Source: Luteimonas fraxinea
Lineage (GTDB): Bacteria; Pseudomonadota; Gammaproteobacteria; Xanthomonadales; Xanthomonadaceae
Reading direction: 5' to 3'
Assembly (NCBI RefSeq): GCF_021233355.1
Contig: NZ_CP089507.1
Location: 744,001 to 808,000, forward strand
DNA length: 64,000 nucleotides
The notes under the pieces are model-generated. The model ran no database searches. It saw nothing but the letters and a program-made list of their open reading frames with translations, and was not told the origin of the DNA. Both the position numbers and the translations under genes were made by a program. Shown piece by piece: positions 44,326 through 53,185 of the stretch. Every line of letters starts with the position of its first letter. Position 1 is the first letter of the stretch.

Positions 44326-44721
44326 TCAGCGCCCCGCGCGGGCGTGGGTCAGGCGCAGGTTCAGCAGATGCGCGCCGGCCAGCAGCAGGCCGCCGATGGT
44401 CATCACGACGGCATGGGTGATGGTGTGGTCGTGCAGATGCGTGAACGAGCCCGCCCAGACCAGCGCCAGACCCGGAATCAGCAGCATCCAGGCGTGGAAC
44501 GCGCGATGGCGGCGCCAACCGAGCGTCAGCGTGGTCGCGCCCAGCAGCGTGGCGAACACGACGAAGGCCTGGTCGATATCGACCCAGCCGCCCACGTTGA
44601 GACCGAACGCCGGTAGCAGCGCCAGCGCGACGGGCAGCAGCGCGCAATGGACTGCACACAGGAACGACGCGGCGAAGCCGACGCGGTCTGCGCGCTGCAG
44701 GGTGGAATTGTGTGCAGGCAT
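44326..44721 (-). CDS. MerC-domain membrane protein
   Basis: A 131-residue protein with four hydrophobic helices. The N-terminal helix has SFLCAVHCALLPVALALLP, with the paired Cys-x2-His-Cys seen in MerC mercury transporters and their zinc-related homologues. Later His residues (THLHDHTITHAVV) could also bind metal. There is no merA nearby. It is divergent from the ZnuD-like receptor and shares with it a Zur-box-like site, so zinc-regulated expression and a role in metal transfer are plausible. Confidence 0.82.
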   Translation of the reverse strand: MPAHNSTLQRADRVGFAASFLCAVHCALLPVALALLPAFGLNVGGWVDIDQAFVVFATLLGATTLTLGWRRHRAFHAWMLLIPGLALVWAGSFTHLHDHTITHAVVMTIGGLLLAGAHLLNLRLTHARAGR

Positions 44722-44747
44722 GTCTTTTGGGGGGTGCGAGGATTTGC

Positions 44748-44760
44748 GTAACATTATAAC
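44748..44760. promoter_or_regulatory. Zur-box-like operator
   Basis: Read on the minus strand, GTTATAATGTTAC matches the 13-base Zur core GTTATAnTATAAC at 11 positions. It lies 27 bp before the MerC-like start and 36 bp before the ZnuD-like start, so one site could repress both when zinc is abundant. The matching repressor gene lies at 48867-49367. Confidence 0.7.
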
Positions 44761-44795
44761 ATTCACTCTTCGCCCACCAGTGTACTGCATCCGCA

Positions 44796-46991
44796 ATGAC
44801 CAGAAGCCGCCGTTCCGCCCTCGTCCCGACCCGTCTCGCCATCGCCGTGGCCCTGCTGCTGCCGGCCGCCGCGTTCGCCCAGTCCACCAGCCAGACCCAT
44901 GCGCATCCGACCACGCTCGACCGCGTGCAGGTCACCGCCACCCCACTCGGCGGCGACGCCGAGAATCTCGCCCACCCGGTAGAGGTGCTGTATGGCGACG
45001 CGCTGGAGGATCGCAAGGCCGGCAACCTCGGCGACACCGTGTCCTCGCTGCCCGGTGTGCAGAGCGGCTCGTTCGGCACCGGCGTCGGCCGACCGATCAT
45101 CCGTGGCCAGGAGGGCCCGCGCGTGCAGGTGCTCTCGGGTGGCATCGGCAGCATGGACGCCTCAACGGTCAGCGCCGACCACGCGGTCAGCATCGAACCC
45201 TTCCTCGCCGACCAGATCGAAGTGCTCAAGGGCCCGGCCAACCTGCTGTATGGCAGCGGCGCGATCGGCGGCGCGGTCAATGTGGTCGACGGTCGCATCG
45301 CGCGCGAAGTCCCCGACCGTCCGATCAGCGGCCGCGCCGAGCTGCGCGCCGCCAGCGGCAACGACGAGCGCAGTGGCATGTTCCGCCTCGACGGCGTGAG
45401 TGGCGAAAACCTCGTGCTGCATGTCGACGGCCTGATCCGCAACACCGGTGACTTCGACATCCCCGGCTTCGCCCAGGTGCCCGAAGACCACGATCACGAC
45501 CATGATCACGACCACGAACACGCGGAAGAAGAAAACGCCTTCGGCACGCTGCCCAACAGTTCGATCCGCACGCGCGCCGGCGCCGTCGGCGCGACCTACT
45601 TCGGCGAGCGCGGTCATCTTGGCGTCGCGGTCAGCACCTACCGCACCAACTACGGCCTGCCCGACGGCGCGCACGTGCATGCCGAAGAAGGCGGCCATGA
45701 CCACGATCACGACCATGACCACGAAGAAGAAGGTCATGACGAACACGGCTCGGTGCGCATCGACATGGTGCAGAACCGCGTCGATCTGAAGGGCGGCCTC
45801 TACGATCCACTGCCGTTCCTGAGCGCATTGAATGTGCGTGCGGCCTACAACGACTACGAGCACGTCGAACTCGAAGGCGGCACCGCCGCGACCCGCTTCA
45901 CCAACAAGGGCACCGAGGCGCGCATCGAAGCGGTGCAGAAGACGTTCAACGGTTGGGACGGCGCGTTCGGCCTGCAGATCGGCCATGTCGATTTCAGTGC
46001 CGTCGGCGAAGAAGCCTTCGTGCCGCCGAGCGTGACCGACACCCTCGGCCTGTTCGTCGTGCAGGAGAAGGAATTCGGCCCGGTGAAGCTCGAGCTCGGC
46101 GGCCGTCACGAGCGGGTGGAGATCGACCCGATCACGGGGAATTCGCGCAAGTTCGATGCCAGCAGCCTGTCGGGCGCGGCGATCTGGCACCTGTCGGACG
46201 TGTTCGACCTGCGCTTCGGCGCCGACGTCTCCGAGCGCGCACCGACCAACGAGGAACTGTTCGCGGCCGGCCCACACATCGCCACGCGCTCGATCGAAAT
46301 CGGCGATGCGGATCTCGACACCGAGCGCGGCCAGCGCCTCGAAATCGGCCTGCACGCGCACACCGATCGCGTCGAGTTCAAGGCCGCCGTCTACCAGACG
46401 CAGTTCAAGCGCTTCACCTACCTCACCGATACCGGCATCGCCGAACAGAGCTTTCCGGTGCGGCTGTGGACACAGGGCGATGCGACCTTCCGCGGCGCCG
46501 AAGCCGAAGCGAAATTTCACCTGCTCGAATCCGACGCCGGTGATTTCGACCTGCGCGTGTTCGGTGATGTGGTGCGCGCCGAGCTCGACGGCAGCGGCAC
46601 GCGCACGGTGCAGTTTGCGGTGCCGCATGGCGACCATGCGCACAACTACGAAACCGATATCGCGCTGGGCGGCGACCTCCCGCGCATCGCACCGTCGCGT
46701 ATCGGCGCCGACATCAACTGGACCCTGGGCGGCTGGCGCGCAAACGTCGGCGCGGTGCGCTACCAGAAGCAGGACCGCGTGGCCGCGCTCGAAGACCCGA
46801 GCCCCGGCTACACGTTGGTCAATGCCGGTGTCGCCTGGCGAGTCGGCGAAGCAGACGGCACGCAGTGGGAACTGTTCCTCGACGGCCGCAACCTGACCGA
46901 CGAAGAAGCCCGCCCGCACACCTCGCTGCTGCGCGACTTCGCGCCGTTGCCGGGTCGCACCATCGCCGGCGGCATCCGCGTCTATTTCTGA
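44796..46991 (+). CDS. znuD: ZnuD-like TonB-dependent zinc receptor
   Basis: A 731-residue outer-membrane receptor. Signal peptide to residue 28, TonB-box-like LDRVQVTA (41-48), a plug domain (GRPIIRGQEGPRVQVLSGG, EVLKGPANLLYGSGAIGGAVNV) and a beta-barrel ending in the aromatic YF. Two loops are unusually rich in His, Asp and Glu: residues 231-246 and about 292-318, each with DHDHDHDH. Such loops mark ZnuD-type zinc and heme receptors. It is divergent from a MerC-like gene over a Zur-like box, and has a strong T-tailed terminator. Confidence 0.9.
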   Translation: MTRSRRSALVPTRLAIAVALLLPAAAFAQSTSQTHAHPTTLDRVQVTATPLGGDAENLAHPVEVLYGDALEDRKAGNLGDTVSSLPGVQSGSFGTGVGRPIIRGQEGPRVQVLSGGIGSMDASTVSADHAVSIEPFLADQIEVLKGPANLLYGSGAIGGAVNVVDGRIAREVPDRPISGRAELRAASGNDERSGMFRLDGVSGENLVLHVDGLIRNTGDFDIPGFAQVPEDHDHDHDHDHEHAEEENAFGTLPNSSIRTRAGAVGATYFGERGHLGVAVSTYRTNYGLPDGAHVHAEEGGHDHDHDHDHEEEGHDEHGSVRIDMVQNRVDLKGGLYDPLPFLSALNVRAAYNDYEHVELEGGTAATRFTNKGTEARIEAVQKTFNGWDGAFGLQIGHVDFSAVGEEAFVPPSVTDTLGLFVVQEKEFGPVKLELGGRHERVEIDPITGNSRKFDASSLSGAAIWHLSDVFDLRFGADVSERAPTNEELFAAGPHIATRSIEIGDADLDTERGQRLEIGLHAHTDRVEFKAAVYQTQFKRFTYLTDTGIAEQSFPVRLWTQGDATFRGAEAEAKFHLLESDAGDFDLRVFGDVVRAELDGSGTRTVQFAVPHGDHAHNYETDIALGGDLPRIAPSRIGADINWTLGGWRANVGAVRYQKQDRVAALEDPSPGYTLVNAGVAWRVGEADGTQWELFLDGRNLTDEEARPHTSLLRDFAPLPGRTIAGGIRVYF

Positions 46992-47041
46992 TCAGCGTGC
47001 GCTGACTGGTCCCCGTTCTCTCCAGTGACGCGTGCGTCACC

Positions 47042-47074
47042 GCCCCGCCCCGGTCTCCGGTGCGGGGCTTTTTT
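47042..47074 (+). terminator. Rho-independent terminator of znuD
   Basis: CCCCGC (47043-47048) pairs with GCGGGG (47062-47067), enclosing an inner CCGG stem, followed by CTTTTTT at 47068-47074. It ends 83 bases past the receptor's stop codon. Confidence 0.9.
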
Positions 47075-47125
47075 ATGGGCTTGTCGCGTGCTCGCATCGC
47101 CAGCCTCGGCGCTCGCGATGGATTA

Positions 47126-47140
47126 GGTGTATATACATCC
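47126..47140. promoter_or_regulatory. MarR-type operator candidate
   Basis: GGTGTATATACATCC is an almost perfect 15-bp palindrome (one pair mismatched) located just upstream of the MarR-family gene start, overlapping a TATATA -10-like stretch. It is a natural site for autorepression. Confidence 0.6.
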
Positions 47141-47148
47141 AAAACCCG

Positions 47149-47613
47149 ATGCAGATACACGCAATGGCCGACGCCGCGCCCGACCCGCTCGATTCCCCCA
47201 CCTTCGGCTGCAGCTGCCACCGGCTGCGCAAGCTGAGCCGGATGATGACCCAGCGCTACGACCAGGCGCTTGCCCCGGCCGGGCTCAACGTCAACCAGTA
47301 CGCGATCCTGCGCCGTGCGCAGATCCAGCCGCGCACCGTCGGCGAGCTTGCCACCACGCTCGGCATGGAGCGCAGCACGCTCAGCCGCGACCTCAAGCAT
47401 CTGGTCGCCGCCGGCTGGGTACGCCTGCAGCGCGATCCCGACGATGCACGCCAGCGCCGGATCGAAGTTCTGGCCCCGGGCGCCGCGGTGATCGAACAGG
47501 CCGAGCCGTTGTGGCGCGCAACGCAGGTGCAGGTCGAAGCGCTGATGGGTGTCGACGAGGTCGGCCGTTTGCACGCGGTGCTCGACCGCGTCACCCGGAA
47601 AATCGCGGCATGA
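47149..47613 (+). CDS. MarR-family transcriptional regulator
   Basis: A 154-residue winged-helix regulator. The MarR core (YAILRRAQIQPRTVGELATTLGMERSTLSRDLKHLVAAGWVRLQRDPDDARQR) is intact. Two cysteines close together near the N-terminus (GCSCHR, residues 21 and 23) may sense oxidants or electrophiles, as in some MarR proteins. ATG 47149 is the first; 47164 is possible. Its last four bases overlap the MFS gene start, so it likely represses itself and the transporter. Confidence 0.9.
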   Translation: MQIHAMADAAPDPLDSPTFGCSCHRLRKLSRMMTQRYDQALAPAGLNVNQYAILRRAQIQPRTVGELATTLGMERSTLSRDLKHLVAAGWVRLQRDPDDARQRRIEVLAPGAAVIEQAEPLWRATQVQVEALMGVDEVGRLHAVLDRVTRKIAA

Positions 47614-48842
47614 GCGCGCCCGTCAGCTCGCGCTGGTGGCCGCTGGTGCTGGCCGCCACCGCAATGATGATGATCACGATGGGCATCCGGCAGTCGCTGG
47701 GCCTGTTCGTGCAACCGATTGCCGCGGATACGGGCCTCGGCATCGCCGCGATCAGTTTCGCGCTGGCCGTCGGCCAGTTCGTCTGGGGCGCGGTGCAGCC
47801 GGTGTTCGGCGCGATCGCCGACCAGCGCGGCAGTGGCCGCGTGCTGGTATTCGGCGGCGTGCTGCTGATCACCGGCATGGCGGCCGCGCCGTTCTTCGCG
47901 TCCGAATGGGGCCTGCTGCTGACGCTCGGTCTGATCAGCGCAGCTGGCGCGGGCGCAGGCAGTTTCTCGATCCTGATCGGCAGCACCGCGCGGGTGATTC
48001 CCGCCGAGAAGCGCTCGATGGCGTCGGGCGTGGTCAATGCCGGCGGCTCGTTCGGGCAGTTCCTCTACGCGCCATTCGCGACCACGATGATCGGTGCATT
48101 CGGTTGGGCTGCCGCTGCATGGGCGATGGCGGCCACCGCGCTGGCGACGCTGCCGCTGGCCTGGCCTTTGCGTCGGCGCAAACTGCCGCCCCCGGCGCCC
48201 GGTGCGACTGTCCTGCCGATTGCGGACGACATCGGCCTACGCGCGCAACTGCGCATCGCCCTGCGCGATCGCAGCTACTGGTTGCTGCACCTGGGCTTCT
48301 TCACCTGTGGCTTCCACATCGCGTTTCTGGTCACCCACCTGCCGACCGAGATCGCGATGTGCGGCCTGTCGGCCGGTGTGTCGGCAATGGCGCTGTCTCT
48401 GATCGGTCTGTTCAACATCGTCGGCAGCATCGGCGCCGGCTGGCTCGGCCAGCGCTACCGCATGAAGTGGCTGCTGACCGCGATCTACATCAGCCGCGCG
48501 GTGATGATCTTCATCTACGTGCTGTCGCCACCGACGCCGACCACCTTCATGCTGTTCGCGATCGGCCTGGGCATGAGCTGGCTGGCGACCGTGCCGCCGA
48601 CCGCCGGCCTCGTCGGCAAGCTGTTCGGGCCGCGCTATCTGGCGACGCTGTTCGGCCTGACCCTGCTCTCGCACCAGACCGGCGCCTTCTTCGGCGCGTG
48701 GCTGGGCGGCGTCGCGGTCGCGAAGACCGGATCCTATCTGTGGGTCTGGTACGCCGACATGGCGCTGGCCCTGCTGGCGGCCGCGTCCAATCTGCCGATC
48801 CGCGAGGCCCCTCTGCATGCCCGCGCGCCTGTCGCGGCCTGA
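47610..48842 (+). CDS. MFS transporter
   Basis: A 410-residue, 12-helix major facilitator. GIRQSLGLFVQPIA in helix 1 and FGAIADQRGSGRVL in the loop between helices 2 and 3 match the OFA/cyanate-type group. A long soluble loop of about 30 residues (LRRRKLPPPAPGATVLPIAD) divides the two halves. The substrate is unknown; regulation by the coupled MarR gene suggests export of a toxic compound or uptake of a rare organic acid. Confidence 0.9.
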   Translation: MSAPVSSRWWPLVLAATAMMMITMGIRQSLGLFVQPIAADTGLGIAAISFALAVGQFVWGAVQPVFGAIADQRGSGRVLVFGGVLLITGMAAAPFFASEWGLLLTLGLISAAGAGAGSFSILIGSTARVIPAEKRSMASGVVNAGGSFGQFLYAPFATTMIGAFGWAAAAWAMAATALATLPLAWPLRRRKLPPPAPGATVLPIADDIGLRAQLRIALRDRSYWLLHLGFFTCGFHIAFLVTHLPTEIAMCGLSAGVSAMALSLIGLFNIVGSIGAGWLGQRYRMKWLLTAIYISRAVMIFIYVLSPPTPTTFMLFAIGLGMSWLATVPPTAGLVGKLFGPRYLATLFGLTLLSHQTGAFFGAWLGGVAVAKTGSYLWVWYADMALALLAAASNLPIREAPLHARAPVAA

Positions 48843-48866
48843 GCGACCCGATTCCGACCGCTGCGG

Positions 48867-49367
48867 TCAGTCCGCGGCAGCGTCCGCGCATTGCGCGCAG
48901 AGACCGTGCACTTCCAGCGTCTGCGCCTGCGGCACGAACCCCAGCGCGCGGGCGCGCTCGTCGAGCGAAGCGACGACCGCCTCGTCTTCCAGTTCCACGG
49001 CGCTGTGGCAGCGGTCGCAGATCAGGAACGGCACCGAATGCTGCGCGGTGCTGGGGTGGTGGCAGGCCACGAAGGCATTGACCGACTGCAGCTTGTGGAT
49101 GAAGCCGTTGGCCAGCAGGAAATCCAGCGCGCGGTACACCGTCGGGGGCGCAGCCGCGCCAGGACCGTCGCCTTCGCGGACCTGGTCGAGCAGATCGTAG
49201 GCCTTGAGCGGCTTGCCGGCCTTGGCGATCAACCCGAGCACATACGCGCGGATCGGCGTCAGCCGCAGGCCGCGCTCACTGGAGGCGTGCTCCACCGCCC
49301 GGATGAAGCTCGCGGCGTCATCGACGTGGTGGTGCGGATCCGTGCAGGTGTGGTCGTGCTTGGCCAT
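48867..49367 (-). CDS. zur: Fur-family zinc uptake repressor
   Basis: A 166-residue Fur-family protein. The N-terminus is His-rich (HDHTCTDPHHH) and could bind zinc. The wHTH (LRLTPIRAYVLGLIAKAGKPLKAYDLLDQV) and YRALDFLL motif precede a dimerisation domain with HSVPFLICDRCHSAVELED and CAQCADAAAD, the two CxxC structural-zinc sites of Zur. With zinc it would bind boxes such as the one at 44748. It converges with the MFS gene at a 24-bp gap. A role as Zur rather than Fur is inferred from the CxxC pair, His tail and nearby ZnuD-like gene. Confidence 0.9.
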   Translation of the reverse strand: MAKHDHTCTDPHHHVDDAASFIRAVEHASSERGLRLTPIRAYVLGLIAKAGKPLKAYDLLDQVREGDGPGAAAPPTVYRALDFLLANGFIHKLQSVNAFVACHHPSTAQHSVPFLICDRCHSAVELEDEAVVASLDERARALGFVPQAQTLEVHGLCAQCADAAAD

Positions 49368-49550
49368 CCGTCCATGATGGGTGCGAGGGGGCACTGACTC
49401 AAGCGTGGCGGTGTCTTCGCGCGAGGTTCGACGTGGTTGCTTCAGGCCAGTGTCCGACTCGCGATGCCCCCCGCGCGTGGGACTCGCCAGGAATCCGTAC
49501 GCTTGCTGACCGCTGCTGTTCCACGACGGCACGCAGCACTTGCTAACCCG

Positions 49551-49965
49551 GAGGGCGCCGCACATGGATGTGCGGCGTTTTCCGACCGAGGCAGGATGCC
49601 GAGTCGGAAAATCCCTGTGCACGACAAGCCGCGGGCTGTGGACTTGTCGGGGAGACGTTTTTCTTTGGTTCCGTTTCTTTTGGCGTCCACCAAAAGAAAT
49701 GAACTCGGCCGCGTCAGCGGACGAAAGCGTTTGATCTTCGCCTGCGCGTGTTGGCGCTTCGCCTTCGGCGAGAAGCAAAGTCCACAGCTTCCACTCGCCT
49801 TGCGGCGAGCGGGTTCATTTCTTTTGCTGGCCCAAAAGAAACGGAACCAAAGAAAACGGCCTCCCCGACACGTCCGAAGCCCGCGGCGTTACGCGTACCG
49901 GGATTTTCCGACTCGGCATCCTGCCTCGGTCGGAAAACGCCGCCCATCCATGGGCGGCGCCCTAC
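49551..49965. repeat. Near-perfect nested fold-back element of about 410 bp
   Basis: This gene-free region forms a nested set of inverted repeats. A perfect 44-bp pair lies at 49572-49615 and 49900-49943; its outer ends are capped by small 9-bp-stem hairpins (49557-49576 and 49939-49958). Inside, a 25-bp perfect pair lies at 49659-49683 and 49832-49856, and a 14-bp pair at 49691-49704 and 49813-49826. The about 108-bp centre has two further small hairpins. The arms include TTTTCTTTGG-type pyrimidine tracts. Frames inside merely translate these repeats. No transposase or target-site duplication is seen. Rest of the gap (49368-49550, 49966-50087) looks empty. Confidence 0.85.
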
Positions 49966-50087
49966 GGGTTTCTATGCAGCGTTGCCACGTCAAGGCTCAT
50001 GAAAAGCAGAGCACTGTCGGCAATGGGTAATCAGGCGCGATCGCAAGAGCAGAGCAACCCGCGAAACAGAATCCAGAGCGACGCGGC

Positions 50088-51500
50088 TCAGGCCGCGTCC
50101 CCCTCCGGAATCATCCCGATCACCACATCGATCCGCGCCAGCGCTTCCTCGCGTCCCGCCAGATACACCGTATGCCCGATATCCGGACTCACCTGCGTGC
50201 CCGTGATCGCGACACGCAACGGCTGCGCGACCTTGCCCATGCCGAGACCCAGCGTTTCGACCGTCTCGCGGAACGCCGCGTCGATGGCCTCGACGTTCCA
50301 GTCCGGCAATGCGGCGAAACGCGCGCGGACATCGGCCAGCGGTGCGCGGGCTTCCACCTTCAGATGCTTGGCGACCGCCTTCTCGTCATACGCGGCAATC
50401 GGGCGATACCAGACCGCCGCGCGCTCGGACATTTCCTTGAGCGTCTGCACGCGGTCGCGCAGCGCGACGACGACATCGGCCGGCGCCGGGCCTGCCGACA
50501 GGTCGTAGCCGTCATTGCGCAGATGCCATTCCAGATGCGCGGCGACTGCAACCGGGTCATCGGATTTCAGGTACTGCTGGTTGAGCCAGCCCAGCTTGGC
50601 CATGTCGAGGCGCGCGGCCTTGGCGTTGACGTCCTTGAGGTCGAACAGCTGCTGCATCTCGGTGATCGAGAAGATTTCCTGATCACCATGCGACCAGCCC
50701 AGACGCACGAGATAGTTCAGCAACGCGTGCGGCAGATAGCCCGCATCGCGGTACTGCATGACGTCGGCGGCACCGGTGCGCTTGGACAGCTTCGCGCCCT
50801 GCTCGTCGAGAATCATCGGCAGGTGCGAGAACGCGGGGACTTCCGCGCCGAGCGCGCGGTAGATGTTGATCTGCCGCGGGGTGTTGTTGACGTGGTCATC
50901 GCCGCGGACGACGTCGGTGATGCCCATGTCCAGATCATCGACGACGACGGCGAAGTTGTAGGTCGCGTAGCCGTCGGGGCGGAAGATCACCAGGTCGTCG
51001 AGTTCGCTGTTGGCGATCTCGATGCGGCCCTTGACCTTGTCCTCCCAGACCACGGTGCCTTCGAGCGGATTCTTCAGGCGGATCACGCGGTTGGAATCGT
51101 CGCGCTTCGGCTCGTTGCGTTCGCGATACGCGCCGTTGTAGCGGGGCTTGTCGCCCGCGGCCATCGCCGCTTCACGCATCGCATCGAGTTCGGCCTTCGA
51201 CTCGTAGGCGTAGTAGGCCTTGCCGTCGGCGACCAGTTGCTCGGCGACTTCGGCGTAGCGGTCCAGACGGTGCGTCTGGTAGATCGGACCTTCGTCGTAA
51301 CCCAGGCCCAGCCACTCCATCGCCTCGAGAATTGCGTCGATCGCGGCCTGGGTGCTGCGCTCGCGGTCGGTGTCTTCGATGCGCAGCACGAACTCGCCGC
51401 CGCGACGCCGCGCCTCCAGCCAGCAGTACAGCGCGGTGCGCGCGCCGCCGATGTGCAGATAGCCGGTGGGACTGGGGGCGAAACGGGTGCGGCAGGACAT
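50088..51500 (-). CDS. gltX: Glutamyl-tRNA synthetase
   Basis: A 470-residue class I synthetase charging tRNA-Glu. The HIGH signature is [15 protein letters not shown] (residues 11-25) and the KMSKS counterpart is AKLSKRTGA. The anticodon-binding C-terminal domain is complete. The discriminating (GlnRS-excluding) features are those of a standard GluRS1. It is the last gene before the fold-back element and convergent with none; lpxH diverges from its start by 80 bp. Confidence 0.97.
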   Translation of the reverse strand: MSCRTRFAPSPTGYLHIGGARTALYCWLEARRRGGEFVLRIEDTDRERSTQAAIDAILEAMEWLGLGYDEGPIYQTHRLDRYAEVAEQLVADGKAYYAYESKAELDAMREAAMAAGDKPRYNGAYRERNEPKRDDSNRVIRLKNPLEGTVVWEDKVKGRIEIANSELDDLVIFRPDGYATYNFAVVVDDLDMGITDVVRGDDHVNNTPRQINIYRALGAEVPAFSHLPMILDEQGAKLSKRTGAADVMQYRDAGYLPHALLNYLVRLGWSHGDQEIFSITEMQQLFDLKDVNAKAARLDMAKLGWLNQQYLKSDDPVAVAAHLEWHLRNDGYDLSAGPAPADVVVALRDRVQTLKEMSERAAVWYRPIAAYDEKAVAKHLKVEARAPLADVRARFAALPDWNVEAIDAAFRETVETLGLGMGKVAQPLRVAITGTQVSPDIGHTVYLAGREEALARIDVVIGMIPEGDAA

Positions 51501-51568
51501 GCGCGGGACTCGGTGCGGGGACAGCGCGCATTCTAACCGGCACGCCCAGCCGGCCCCGGCGGCCGGAT

Positions 51569-51574
51569 TACAAT
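51569..51574 (+). promoter_or_regulatory. TACAAT -10 element, leaderless start of lpxH
   Basis: TACAAT ends 6 nt before the ATG at 51581, placing the predicted transcription start at or next to the start codon. No ribosome-binding site fits. The hexamer is a good -10 (5 of 6 bases). Confidence 0.5.
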
Positions 51575-51580
51575 GGCGCC

Positions 51581-52327
51581 ATGACGACGCTTTTCATCTC
51601 CGACCTGCATCTGGATCCGGCGCGTCCGGAGATCACCGCGCTGTTCCTCGCGTTTCTCGACGGCGAGGCGCGCGGCGCCGATGCGCTGTACGTGCTCGGC
51701 GATCTGTTCGAGTCGTGGGTCGGCGATGACGATCCGTCCGAGGCCGGCGCGCAGGTCGCCGAGCGTCTGACCGCGCTGTCGAACGCCGGCGTGCCGGTCG
51801 CCTTCATGCACGGCAATCGGGATTTCCTCGTCGGCCACGACTATGCGCGACGCGCTGGCATGTCACTGCTGCCCGACCCTGCGGTGATCACGCTCTACGG
51901 CCGCCCGGTGCTGCTGACCCACGGCGATCTGCTGTGCACCGGCGATGTCGAATACCAGGCGGTGCGCAACCAGGTGCGCAATCCGGCGTGGCAGGCGCAC
52001 ATGCTCGCGCAGCCGCTGCCGGCGCGGCTCGCATTCGCCCAGCACGCACGCGATGCCAGCCAGGCGCGCGCGGCCACGCTGCGTGGCGACGGCACCATGG
52101 AAACGGTCACCGATGTGGCGCCAGCAACGGTCGAGGACTGGTTCACGCGGTATGGCGTCGACACGATGATCCACGGCCATACGCACCGCCCTGCGATCCA
52201 CGACCTGCAGGTTGCCGGCCGCGATTGCCGCCGCATCGTGCTCGGCGACTGGTTCGAACAGGGATCGGTGTTGCGTGCGTATGCGGACGGGCGGCTGGAA
52301 CTGTCGGCGCTGCCCGCAACGATCTGA
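51581..52327 (+). CDS. lpxH: UDP-2,3-diacylglucosamine diphosphatase
   Basis: A 248-residue metallophosphoesterase that makes lipid X in lipid A synthesis. Motifs [42 protein letters not shown] and [12 protein letters not shown] carry the di-manganese ligands. ATG 51581 ([11 protein letters not shown]) is the canonical start. Its promoter is leaderless-type. It diverges from gltX and is convergent with the DUF455 gene. Confidence 0.95.
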   Translation: MTTLFISDLHLDPARPEITALFLAFLDGEARGADALYVLGDLFESWVGDDDPSEAGAQVAERLTALSNAGVPVAFMHGNRDFLVGHDYARRAGMSLLPDPAVITLYGRPVLLTHGDLLCTGDVEYQAVRNQVRNPAWQAHMLAQPLPARLAFAQHARDASQARAATLRGDGTMETVTDVAPATVEDWFTRYGVDTMIHGHTHRPAIHDLQVAGRDCRRIVLGDWFEQGSVLRAYADGRLELSALPATI

Positions 52328-52354
52328 TCGCAGCTTGCTGGAGCAGTGCAGCGA

Positions 52355-53185
52355 TCAGCGTTCGGCGATCGCCTGCAGCGATGCGAGTTCCTCTTCGCTG
52401 AATCCCGCCGCGGCGCGTGCGTCGATATTGAACGGGCCGTGCAACACGGCGCGCGCGTACTCGGACAGCAGATCGCGGAACGTCGACTCGGGCTGCACAC
52501 CGCGGCGTGCGCAGAACCAGCGGAACCAGCGGCTGCCGGCGGCGACGTGCGCGACTTCCTCGCGCAGGATCACTTCGAGCACGACGACGGTCTCGTGGTC
52601 GCCGAGCGAGCGCAGCTTCACGATCATGCCGGGCGTGACGTCCAGCCCGCGCGCCTCGAGCACACGCGGCACCAGTGCCATGCGCGCCATGCCGTCGTGC
52701 GCGGTCTTCTCGCACATTTCCCACAGGCCGTTGTGCGCGTCGAAATCGCCGTAGTCGAACCCGAGGGCACGCAGCCGGTCGCGCAGCAGCACGAAATGAC
52801 GCGCCTCGTCGGCAGCGACCGACACCCAGTCGGCGTAGTAGTCGGCGGGCAGATCGCGGAACCGGTAGACGGCGTCCCAGCCGAGATCGATCGCGTTGAG
52901 TTCGATATGCGCGATCGCGTGGATGAAAGCCGCACGGCCTTCGTCGCTGCCGAAACCACGCCGCGGCAGCTCGCGCGGATGCACGAGTTTCGGGCGCTCG
53001 GGGCGTCCCGGCATGCCGATCGGCGCCGGGGCGCGTGCGTTCGTGTCGAGCGGCAACGCGCCTTCGCGGAACCGGCGCGCGTAGGCGCCGGTCAGCGCGA
53101 TCTTGTCATCGGGATCGCGCGCATCGAGGCAGTGGCGCGCGGCCGCGAACAGATCCGCGGCGTCCGCGACCACTACCGTGCTCAC
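52355..53185 (-). CDS. DUF455 family ferritin-like protein
   Basis: A 276-residue protein of the DUF455 family, with a predicted ferritin-like four-helix bundle holding two metals. Candidate ligands: [13 protein letters not shown] (Glu, His), [13 protein letters not shown] (Glu, His), [11 protein letters not shown] and [21 protein letters not shown] (Glu, Glu, His). The function is unknown. The start overlaps the purF stop by four bases (ATGA), so its expression is tied to purine synthesis. The C-terminus is complete. Confidence 0.9.
   Translation of the reverse strand: MSTVVVADAADLFAAARHCLDARDPDDKIALTGAYARRFREGALPLDTNARAPAPIGMPGRPERPKLVHPRELPRRGFGSDEGRAAFIHAIAHIELNAIDLGWDAVYRFRDLPADYYADWVSVAADEARHFVLLRDRLRALGFDYGDFDAHNGLWEMCEKTAHDGMARMALVPRVLEARGLDVTPGMIVKLRSLGDHETVVVLEVILREEVAHVAAGSRWFRWFCARRGVQPESTFRDLLSEYARAVLHGPFNIDARAAAGFSEEELASLQAIAER

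Noticed and set aside
45162..46919. Minus-strand open frame opposite znuD
   Set aside because: Antisense shadow of the receptor gene.
49437..50030. Open frames within the fold-back element
   Set aside because: They translate the pyrimidine-rich inverted repeats and mirror each other on both strands; no ribosome-binding site or protein-like composition.
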